Positions 1 through 6,125 of a DNA stretch of 30,456 nt are shown here, piece by piece. The DNA is taken from NCBI GenBank assembly GCA_964547525.1, contig CAZJOD010000023.1, positions 1 to 30,456 on the forward strand. The letters run 5' to 3'. A model generated the notes under the pieces. That model was not told the DNA's origin and did not search any database. It saw only the letters and a list, made by a program, of their open reading frames with translations. Within the stretch, counting starts at the first letter, position 1, and the number at the start of each line of letters is the position of its first letter. The DNA comes from CAZJOD01 sp964547525 (lineage in GTDB: Bacteria > Bacillota > Clostridia > JAAYHZ01). The position numbers were made by a program, and so were the translations under genes.

Positions 1-238
1 CTGTATATTTTTTTAGTTCGATCAATGCTTTTTCAGAACCTTCTATTATTACATCCTGCTGAAACAAATCCGCACAGGTATATCCGGTGATACAAAGCTC
101 GGGAAACACCGTTATTCTGACTTCCCTCTTTTCACATACATCAATGTTTCTTTTTATTTCACTCACATTGAAACTTATATCCGCAACTTTCATCTCAGGC
201 ACGCAGGCTCCTGTTCTTATAAAACCGTAATTCATCAT
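1..238 (-). CDS. nadE: NAD(+) synthetase, glutamine-dependent (N-terminal fragment)
   Basis: Only the first 79 codons are in the window; the gene runs off the left edge. The translation starts MMNYGFIRTGACVPEMKVAD and continues with FPELCITGYTCADLF. This is the typical start of the nitrilase-type glutaminase domain of glutamine-dependent NAD synthetases, which frees ammonia from glutamine to amidate deamido-NAD. The Glu in FPEL is the expected catalytic Glu of the nitrilase triad. Two consecutive ATG codons (238 and 235) are possible starts. The upstream AGGTG lies 2 bases from the first and 5 from the second, so 235 may be the true start. The gene is divergent from the GntR/ABC operon. The synthetase half is not visible, so a stand-alone carbon-nitrogen hydrolase is possible but less likely given the GYTCADLF sequence. 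Confidence 0.85.
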   Translation of the reverse strand, partial: MMNYGFIRTGACVPEMKVADISFNVSEIKRNIDVCEKREVRITVFPELCITGYTCADLFQQDVIIEGSEKALIELKKYT

Positions 239-280
239 ATCACCTGTTTTTAAATGTTATTTTTTATGCTGTCAAAAGTC

Positions 281-289
281 ATTATACCA
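281..289 (-). promoter_or_regulatory. Extended -10 promoter of nadE
   Basis: On the minus strand the sequence TTGTGGTATAATGAC holds a perfect TATAAT (281-286) preceded by TGG, an extended -10 element. It lies about 45 bases before the nadE start. No good -35 is visible. The same TGTGGTATAATGA string occurs before the heparinase-like gene at 6076-6088. Confidence 0.6.
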
Positions 290-326
290 CAAGTAATATT
301 ATGTTATTATTTTTTTTAAGAAACTA

Positions 327-355
327 TTGACAAGAATATTCTATTAGTATACTAT
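327..355 (+). promoter_or_regulatory. Promoter of the GntR/ABC operon
   Basis: A perfect -35 TTGACA lies at 327-332. Two -10 candidates overlap: TATACT at 348-353 (spacing 15) and TACTAT at 350-355 (spacing 17). The -10 region lies inside the left arm of the palindrome at 342-373, so a bound repressor would block RNA polymerase. Confidence 0.6.
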
Positions 356-373
356 GTTTCTAGTACACTAATA
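342..373. promoter_or_regulatory. Operator palindrome of the YtrA-type regulator
   Basis: The arms TATTAGTATACTA (342-354) and TAGTACACTAATA (361-373) are reverse complements at 12 of 13 positions, around a 6-base TGTTTC centre. The site overlaps the -10 and ends one base before the AAAGGAGG ribosome site. YtrA-subfamily GntR repressors usually bind long palindromes of this kind in front of their own operon, so autorepression is the natural reading. Confidence 0.7.
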
Positions 374-385
374 AAGGAGGTTGCT

Positions 386-739
386 ATGCATTATGATTCG
401 AATGTACCCATTTATCTGCAGGTTATGGATTCGTTAAAAAAGAAGATAATCTCCGGCGAGATTTTACCCGGTGACAAACTGCCATCTACTCGAATATTAG
501 CGGTTGAATATGATATTAACCCTAACACAGCCGCAAGGGTCTACAAGGAGCTTGAAATGCAAGGAATATGCTTTACAAAACGCGGAGAAGGAACTTTCGT
601 AATTGAATCGGCGGGTTTGATTGACCAACTTAGTGAGGAAACCGCAACATTAATTATACGACGATTCATAAACGAAATGTCGGATTTAGGTTTTAACAAA
701 ACTCAAATAATTAATAAAATAAATGAAATGGAGATATAA
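386..739 (+). CDS. GntR family transcriptional regulator, YtrA subfamily
   Basis: This 117-residue cytoplasmic repressor has an N-terminal winged helix-turn-helix of the GntR type (about residues 8-75). It shows the signatures PIYLQVMDSLKKKIISGE, GDKLPSTRILA and NPNTAARVYKELE, ending in the wing GEGTFV. The C-terminal part is only about 40 residues, which defines the YtrA subfamily, whose members lack a ligand-binding FadR/HutC domain and sit with ABC transporter genes. AAAGGAGG at 374-381 fixes the ATG at 386. The ABC ATPase starts 3 bases after the stop and the permease overlaps it, so the three form one operon behind a strong palindrome. In Bacillus subtilis such operons respond to cell-envelope-active compounds; the inducer here is unknown. 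Confidence 0.9.
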   Translation: MHYDSNVPIYLQVMDSLKKKIISGEILPGDKLPSTRILAVEYDINPNTAARVYKELEMQGICFTKRGEGTFVIESAGLIDQLSEETATLIIRRFINEMSDLGFNKTQIINKINEMEI

Positions 740-742
740 CTT

Positions 743-1435
743 ATGATATTACTTCAAACGGAAAAGATTACGAAAACATTCGGAGGAAGACCGGCTGTTT
801 TAAATGCCGATACAACCTTTGAAGAAGGAAAGATTTACGGTCTGTTAGGACCTAATGGCAGTGGTAAATCCACTTTTATGAAAATGGTTGCCGGATTGTT
901 TTATCCCACACACGGAACAATAAAAATAATGGGAGAACCTACAGGTGTCAACTCTAAAAAGTTAACGGCATATATGCCTACAGAACAGTTTTTATATGAT
1001 TATATGACAGTAAAAACTGTTGGTGAATTTTTTCGGGATTTTTATGAAGACTTTGATCCTGACTGGTATGATGAGTTGATCAGATATATGCAATTAACTC
1101 CTGATATGAAAGTGGGTTCACTTTCCTCCGGAATGGCTGCAAAACTTAAGGTAGCCGCTGTTATGTCAAGGAAAGCAAAGCTATATATGCTAGACGAACC
1201 GCTAAACGGTATTGACCTGGTTGCAAGAGAAAAAATTATTACTTCCATAATAAAAAGAGCCTCTCAAAATAATGCAATTATAATTTCCAGCCATTTAATC
1301 GATAGTGTCGAAAATTTGCTGGATGAAGTTATATTTATAAAAAACGGCGAGATCGTGTTACAGGGAAATGCCGAAGAATTACGGGAAAAAAATAAAAAAT
1401 CTATAGTAGAATTATATAAGGAGGTATTCGCATGA
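743..1435 (+). CDS. ABC transporter ATP-binding protein
   Basis: This 230-residue ATPase has all nucleotide-binding motifs: Walker A GPNGSGKS (36-43), signature LSSGM (127-131), Walker B LYMLDEP (147-153, Glu152 catalytic) and switch His184 in ISSHLID. The signature is LSSGM rather than LSGGQ, as is common in YtrB/EcsA-like exporter ATPases. It starts 3 bases after the GntR stop with a modest GGAGAT ribosome site, and its stop overlaps the permease start (ATGA at 1432-1435), which implies translational coupling. It most likely energises the 6-helix permease that follows, in a self-regulated export or envelope-stress module. The substrate cannot be read from the sequence. Confidence 0.92.
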   Translation: MILLQTEKITKTFGGRPAVLNADTTFEEGKIYGLLGPNGSGKSTFMKMVAGLFYPTHGTIKIMGEPTGVNSKKLTAYMPTEQFLYDYMTVKTVGEFFRDFYEDFDPDWYDELIRYMQLTPDMKVGSLSSGMAAKLKVAAVMSRKAKLYMLDEPLNGIDLVAREKIITSIIKRASQNNAIIISSHLIDSVENLLDEVIFIKNGEIVLQGNAEELREKNKKSIVELYKEVFA

Positions 1436-2238
1436 TTACCAAATTGTTAAAATATGAATTTTTGAGAAGAAAAAATACTTTGTTGGCATTTGCCATCATT
1501 TTAGCTGTCGCCGAATGCCTTATTATATTCGGATTATATAAAGGAGACGGTTGGCTGGCTTTATCGATTATTCTGAGTGTTTTGATTATAGGTACAACAT
1601 ACTTTTGTGCATTGTTAGACACCATATGGTCATATTTTTCAGATTTGAAAAACAAGCACGGATACATGCTGTTTTTAACACCTAACAGTGGGTATAAAAT
1701 AATTGGTTCGAAAGCACTTTTCGGTTTGGTGGAATTATTTATTTCGGTAGCAGTTGTCTTTATTCTAACAGCTATAAATTTGACCGTTGCAAAAGGTATA
1801 TACGCACCGGAATCTACAGAACTGCATAACATGATTATTCAATTAAAAGTAAATTTTAAAGATTTAATACCTTCTCTGTGGCAAATCATACAATTTGTTT
1901 TGATGACACTTTTACAATGGTTTAATATAATCATGATGGGTATATTTGCGATTACACTTAGTAAAACAGTTTTTTCTACCGGTAAGCACAGATTTTTGTT
2001 AAGTCTTATGTTCTTCATACTGTTATCAATTGTTGTTCAATTCATAACCGTATCGGTCATGACACCTTTCGGGTTGTTCGGAGATATGATTAAAATTGAA
2101 ATGAGTAACAATGTACCTATAGCGGCATCTTTACACATGAATAAATATTTCTTAATAGGGTCGGTGCTTTATGTTATTTATATCACATTATTTTACTTTT
2201 TCTCAGGACGTCTTTTACACAAACGAATTGATTTATAA
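1432..2238 (+). CDS. ABC transporter permease (ABC-2-like membrane protein)
   Basis: The protein has 268 residues and about six hydrophobic segments (near residues 16-35, 40-62, 93-115, 146-175, 187-212 and 240-258). It begins with the cytoplasmic basic stretch MITKLLKYEFLRRKN that is typical of ABC-2-type permeases paired with YtrB-like ATPases. Its ATG overlaps the stop of the ATPase by 4 bases, and GGAGG lies 6 bases upstream inside that gene. It is the last gene of the GntR-ABC operon. There is no extracellular binding protein in the cluster, which argues for export or resistance rather than uptake. Sequence conservation in this family is low, so the call rests on topology and gene order. 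Confidence 0.8.
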   Translation: MITKLLKYEFLRRKNTLLAFAIILAVAECLIIFGLYKGDGWLALSIILSVLIIGTTYFCALLDTIWSYFSDLKNKHGYMLFLTPNSGYKIIGSKALFGLVELFISVAVVFILTAINLTVAKGIYAPESTELHNMIIQLKVNFKDLIPSLWQIIQFVLMTLLQWFNIIMMGIFAITLSKTVFSTGKHRFLLSLMFFILLSIVVQFITVSVMTPFGLFGDMIKIEMSNNVPIAASLHMNKYFLIGSVLYVIYITLFYFFSGRLLHKRIDL

Positions 2239-2268
2239 ATTTATAAATAAATTGTATACTTTTAATCA

Positions 2269-2338
2269 GACCCGCGGCCGCATGGAGCGTCCCCTGGCCG
2301 GCGTACATTTTAAAATCGAGTTTAAAATGTATCCTATT
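2269..2338. repeat. Diverged single copy of the two-hairpin repeat
   Basis: This stretch aligns without large gaps to the units at 26541-26702. It begins GACCCG, keeps CCGCAT and AGCG in the first half, and ends with TACATTTTAAA, a 6-base loop, TTTAAAATGTA and TCCTATT. The second hairpin (arms 304-314 and 321-331 after 2000) is a perfect 11 bp. Relative to the array both arms are shortened by one A/T pair, so pairing is kept. The first hairpin is GC-rich and poorly paired here. It lies between the permease stop and the terminator. Confidence 0.7.
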
Positions 2339-2340
2339 AA

Positions 2341-2379
2341 ATAATACCGCCCGAAGACGATAGAATCGGGCGGTATTAT
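2341..2379. terminator. Bidirectional terminator between the ABC operon and valS
   Basis: A 14-bp perfect inverted repeat (ATAATACCGCCCGA at 2341-2354, TCGGGCGGTATTAT at 2366-2379) encloses an 11-base loop between converging genes. The flanks are AT-rich on both sides but lack a long T run. Confidence 0.7.
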
Positions 2380-2421
2380 ATATTAATTAACTATTAAGTG
2401 ACAATTTCATATAAAAGTTAC

Positions 2422-5061
2422 TCAGGTAAGTGATTTTATTCTACTTAATACCTTATCATACATTTCTTCGTATTTACCTTGCTTTTCTTTCTCCGCTTCC
2501 ACTACTTGCTTGGGAGCTTTAGCAACAAAACCGACATTGGACAACTTTTTCCTTACACGGTCCAACTCCAGCTCCAGCTTTTCTTTTTCGGTATTCAATC
2601 GTTCAATTTCCTTTTCAATATCGATTAGATCTCCTAAAGGTATATAGATTTCGCATCCCTTTACAACGGCAGATACATAATTTTTATCAATATTTTCTTT
2701 GCTCGTTGTAATCTCTATATCCGAACAAAAAGCCAGTTTCTCGAAAAACGCTTTTCCGGTTTCATATATACAAATTAATTTCTCTTCCGATACTACAAAA
2801 ACCGCTTTTGCTTTTCTTGAGGGTGGAACTCCCATTTCAGCACGTATATTTCGTATACCTTTTATTGCTACCATTATTTCGCTCATTTTATTTTCTTCAT
2901 CTGCATAATTATCTTCATCACTATATAACGGCCAATCGGATATCATAATACTTTTATCGTCAGTTATTAAATTAGAGTATATTTCCTCTGTTACAAAGGG
3001 CATAAAAGGATGCAACAGCTTTAATGATGTTGCAAGAACCTTATTCAGAACAAATAAAGACTCTCTTCTTCCCGACGCATCTTTGTCATACAAGCGAGGT
3101 TTTACCAATTCAATGAACCAATCACAAAACTCTTCCCATATAAATTCATACACTTTTTGCAAAGCTATACCAAATTCATACTTTTCCATATTAGAGGTTA
3201 CATCTTTTATTAAAGAGTTCATCCTACTCAATATCCATTTTTCGGGTGTTCCGAACCGGCTTTTATCAATATTTGCAAATGAGATGTTATCATCAAAATT
3301 CATTAAAACAAAGCGTGAAGCATTCCAAATTTTGTTTGAGAAATTTCTGCCTGCCAATATTTTATCGTCTGAGAAACGTAGATCGTTACCCGGTGCATTG
3401 CCTACTATCAAAGCGTATCTTAATGCATCGGTACCGTAATTTTCTATAACCTCTAAAGGATCTATCCCGTTTCCTAATGATTTGCTCATTTTTCTTCCTT
3501 GAGCGTCACGAACCAAACCGTGTATAACTACATGACGGAAAGGTTCTCTTCCGGTATGCTCGAGTCCGGAAAAAATCATTCGTGCAACCCAGAAGAATAT
3601 AATGTCATATCCGGTAACCAGTACATCGGTAGGATAAAAATATTTAAAATCCTCGGTTTGTTCAGGCCAACCTAAAGTTGAAAAAGGCCATAATGCGGAT
3701 GAAAACCATGTGTCTAACGTATCTTCATCTTGCTTTAAGCTTTCGCTTCCACATTTACATTTTTCAGGTTTGTTTCTTGCTACCATAATTTCATTGCATT
3801 CTTGACAATAGTAAGCGGGTATCTGATGTCCCCACCATAATTGTCTGGAAATACACCAATCTCTTATGTTTTCCATCCAGCTGAAATAAATTTTCGAAAA
3901 ACGTTCCGGTATAAACTGTATTGTTCCGTTTCTAACGGCATTTATAGCAGGTTTGGCCAAAGGTTCCATTTTAACGAACCATTGGTTGGATACCATGGGT
4001 TCTATTACCGTAGAGCAACGATAACAAGCACCGACATTATGGTTATGCGTATCTATCTTAAACAATAGTCCTAAAGCTTCCAGATCCTTAACAACGGCTT
4101 TTCTCGCTTCATATCGATCCATTCCTGCATATTTCCCTGTGATTTGACTCATGGTCGCATCGTCATTCATAACTTTTACCATTTCCAAGTTATGTCTTTG
4201 ACCTACTTCAAAGTCATTAGGATCATGTGCGGGTGTAATTTTTACAGCTCCGGTACCGAAAGAAGGATCAACATAATTATCTCCTACGATAGGAATTTCC
4301 TTATTCATCAAAGGCAATATAACCGTTTTGCCGATCATATCCTTGTATCTTTCGTCTTCCGGATGAACCGCAACGGCCGTATCTCCCAACATTGTTTCGG
4401 GACGAGTGGTAGCTACAGTTATATACCGGTGATCTTCTCCTTTTACGGGATATTTTATATGCCAAAGATTACCATCTTGTTCTTCGTATTCAACTTCGGC
4501 TTCGCTTATTGATGTACCGCAAACCGGACACCAATTTATAATACGTTCTCCACGATATATCAAACCCTTCTCATATAATTTTATGAACACTTCGGTAACC
4601 GCTTGTGATAATCCTTCATCCATTGTAAACCGTTCTCGTTCCCAATCACAAGAACTACCCAATTTTTTTAATTGATTTACAATTCTTCCTCCGTATTCTT
4701 TTTTCCATTCCCAAGCACGCTCCAAAAACTTTTCGCGTCCTATTTCTTCTTTAGTAATCCCTTCCTTTGCCATCTTCTCAACGATTTTAGCTTCGGTAGC
4801 TATACTGGCATGATCTGTTCCCGGAAGCCACAAAGCTGAGTACCCTTGCATTCTTTTCATTCTGATTAATATATCCTGAAGGGTATTATCCAAAGCATGG
4901 CCCATATGAAGTTGACCGGTAATATTCGGCGGAGGGATCACTATAGTATAGGGTGTCTTTTCATGATCGGTCTCGGCATGGAAATAACCGTTATTCATCC
5001 ACTTTTTATAAAGTTTGTCTTCAACCTCTTTAGGTTCGTATGTTTTTGCAATCTCTATCAT
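2422..5061 (-). CDS. valS: Valyl-tRNA synthetase
   Basis: This 879-residue class I aminoacyl-tRNA synthetase joins valine to tRNA-Val in the cytoplasm. The HIGH motif appears as HMGH (52-55) in PPPNITGQLHMGHAL and the KMSKS motif is exact (524-528). The editing (CP1) domain lies between them with TTRPETMLGDTAVAVHP, and the CCWWG-type region WCISRQLWWGHQIPAYYC is present. The C-terminal end is a coiled-coil arm (about 810-879) typical of ValRS, and the length is normal. AAAGG lies about 10 bases before the ATG. Upstream on the same strand are a small membrane-protein gene and a valine T-box leader, so expression should rise when uncharged tRNA-Val accumulates. A possible second promoter lies at 5090-5118. 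Confidence 0.98.
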   Translation of the reverse strand: MIEIAKTYEPKEVEDKLYKKWMNNGYFHAETDHEKTPYTIVIPPPNITGQLHMGHALDNTLQDILIRMKRMQGYSALWLPGTDHASIATEAKIVEKMAKEGITKEEIGREKFLERAWEWKKEYGGRIVNQLKKLGSSCDWERERFTMDEGLSQAVTEVFIKLYEKGLIYRGERIINWCPVCGTSISEAEVEYEEQDGNLWHIKYPVKGEDHRYITVATTRPETMLGDTAVAVHPEDERYKDMIGKTVILPLMNKEIPIVGDNYVDPSFGTGAVKITPAHDPNDFEVGQRHNLEMVKVMNDDATMSQITGKYAGMDRYEARKAVVKDLEALGLLFKIDTHNHNVGACYRCSTVIEPMVSNQWFVKMEPLAKPAINAVRNGTIQFIPERFSKIYFSWMENIRDWCISRQLWWGHQIPAYYCQECNEIMVARNKPEKCKCGSESLKQDEDTLDTWFSSALWPFSTLGWPEQTEDFKYFYPTDVLVTGYDIIFFWVARMIFSGLEHTGREPFRHVVIHGLVRDAQGRKMSKSLGNGIDPLEVIENYGTDALRYALIVGNAPGNDLRFSDDKILAGRNFSNKIWNASRFVLMNFDDNISFANIDKSRFGTPEKWILSRMNSLIKDVTSNMEKYEFGIALQKVYEFIWEEFCDWFIELVKPRLYDKDASGRRESLFVLNKVLATSLKLLHPFMPFVTEEIYSNLITDDKSIMISDWPLYSDEDNYADEENKMSEIMVAIKGIRNIRAEMGVPPSRKAKAVFVVSEEKLICIYETGKAFFEKLAFCSDIEITTSKENIDKNYVSAVVKGCEIYIPLGDLIDIEKEIERLNTEKEKLELELDRVRKKLSNVGFVAKAPKQVVEAEKEKQGKYEEMYDKVLSRIKSLT

Positions 5062-5089
5062 ATAATCAATCCTTTATATAAAATTTTCT

Positions 5090-5118
5090 ATTATTGTACT
5101 TAAAATACACCATGTCAA
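5090..5118 (-). promoter_or_regulatory. Possible internal promoter of valS
   Basis: On the minus strand a perfect -35 TTGACA (5113-5118) is followed after 17 bases by AATAAT (5090-5095), one mismatch from the -10 consensus. It lies in the 86-base gap between the small membrane-protein gene and valS and would start a transcript that lacks the T-box. It rests on sequence match only. Confidence 0.45.
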
Positions 5119-5147
5119 ATTGAAACCGTTTAAATATAAACAGATCA

Positions 5148-5393
5148 TTATTTAAACACAATCAAAATTATTATTATAACCGGTAGCAAAACCACCAATC
5201 CGAATAACTTAACTCTTATAACAGCCTTTTGAGTTTTTAAGTCTTCAAGAGTTTTCTCGTCATATTCCTCACTGTGTTTAATACTTTCCTTCTTACCCAT
5301 GTTGAATTTCTTTTCTATTCTGTCAGCCATAAAAACTACTGCAGATCCCGCTGCTAATAATGTAAACAATAAAGTTTTTAGTACTATCTCCAT
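5148..5393 (-). CDS. Small two-helix membrane protein of unknown function
   Basis: I do not recognise a family. The protein of 81 residues begins MEIVLKTLLFTLLAAGSAVV, giving a first hydrophobic segment (about 3-22). A charged middle part (about 23-60, many Lys and Glu) follows, then a very hydrophobic C-terminal segment (about 64-80, VVLLPVIIIILIVFK). I chose the ATG at 5393 because GGAGG lies 6 bases before it; earlier in-frame ATGs at 5405 and 5420 have no ribosome site. The gene lies between the valine T-box leader and valS on the same strand, so it is the first gene read from that leader. No catalytic motif is visible, and its link to translation may be only positional. Confidence 0.7.
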   Translation of the reverse strand: MEIVLKTLLFTLLAAGSAVVFMADRIEKKFNMGKKESIKHSEEYDEKTLEDLKTQKAVIRVKLFGLVVLLPVIIIILIVFK

Positions 5394-5540
5394 AACATCC
5401 TCCATGGTATGTGTCAACATTATAAATTCTCATCCGGTTTTATACCGAACTCAAATTAAATACATTTTTACTTGATACAAAATTTTCATTTGATTCTACT
5501 GTAGCAATTATATTTCACATAAAAAACATATTTAAATAAT

Positions 5541-5569
5541 AAAAAAACCTTCGTCATTTGGACGAAAGC
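5541..5569 (-). terminator. T-box regulated terminator
   Basis: On the minus strand CTTTCGTC, a short CAAAT loop and GACGAAGG form a hairpin followed by seven T. It lies directly after the T-box sequence, as expected for the terminator that competes with the antiterminator. Confidence 0.85.
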
Positions 5570-5803
5570 TCGCGGTACCACCAAAATTCTCCGGTTAACA
5601 ATAATTAAATTAAATCATGTCCATCGGAACACTCATATCTTTAACGGTTTAAACCGCCGGTTTCTACGGTTATAAAACTTTTAAAACCGGAACTCCCGGG
5701 CGACCTTCGATTTGATCCTTATAAAGAAACTTCCAGCCGATTTTTAAAATCGATTTCTTTTCTCTGGTACAGGATAAAAAATCTACTCCTCCCGCTCATT
5801 GTC
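5541..5803 (-). ncRNA. T-box leader, valine-specific (GUC specifier)
   Basis: The minus strand contains the T-box core TGGTGGTACCGCG (5571-5583), which pairs with the uncharged tRNA acceptor end, followed by the terminator at 5541-5569. Stem I begins near GAGCGGGAGGAGTAGA (about 5799) and contains CCAGAGAAAG and CGGCTGGAAG, parts of the usual stem I. Its closing strand CCCGGGAG pairs with GCGGG at the start. The triplet before this closing strand, in GAAGGTCGCCCGGG, is GTC (5702-5704), a valine codon in the position of the specifier. This agrees with valS downstream. It is an RNA switch that allows read-through when tRNA-Val is not charged. Confidence 0.9.
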
Positions 5804-5812
5804 ATTCACATT

Positions 5813-5818
5813 ATTATA
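5813..5818 (-). promoter_or_regulatory. -10 element of the T-box transcript
   Basis: A perfect TATAAT on the minus strand lies about 13 bases before the first bases of T-box stem I, a fitting distance for a -10 element. I see no convincing -35. Confidence 0.5.
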
Positions 5819-6026
5819 TTAAACTAAACTTTTACATAAGTAAAAATAAATTGCTTGCAATTTAATATATCTGAAAATGAACATACTGTCAAGGCATCGG
5901 ATATGATTTTTTAAAGCTCTATTTGAAGCCTATTTGAGCCTCCATTGAACTTCTATTAATTTTTGTATTTGTTTCAATGATTCTACTGTTAAATCTTTCA
6001 ACAATTTTATTTAATATGGATTGTGT

Positions 6027-6040
6027 GTGATTGTTATCAC
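6027..6040. promoter_or_regulatory. Operator-like palindrome before the heparinase-like gene
   Basis: GTGAT-TGTT-ATCAC is a perfect inverted repeat with 5-bp arms, 41 bases before the -10 of the heparinase-like gene. Its form suits a dimeric regulator, but no regulator gene is adjacent. The rest of the 5820-6125 stretch shows no gene. Confidence 0.35.
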
Positions 6041-6077
6041 CGACAGTTATAATATTTACGTTATTTTATTTGTTCTG

Positions 6078-6086
6078 TGGTATAAT
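6078..6086 (+). promoter_or_regulatory. Extended -10 promoter of the heparinase-like gene
   Basis: TGGTATAAT is an extended -10 element with a perfect TATAAT (6081-6086), 40 bases before the ATG. No clear -35 is visible, which is usual for extended -10 promoters. Confidence 0.6.
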
Positions 6087-6125
6087 GAACTGCAATTATG
6101 AATCCCCATACGAGGAGGTACAAGC

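Noticed and set aside
1401..1832. 143-codon open frame on the minus strand
   Set aside because: It is antisense to the ABC permease, which is fixed by its overlap with the ATPase gene; no ribosome site or domain is seen.
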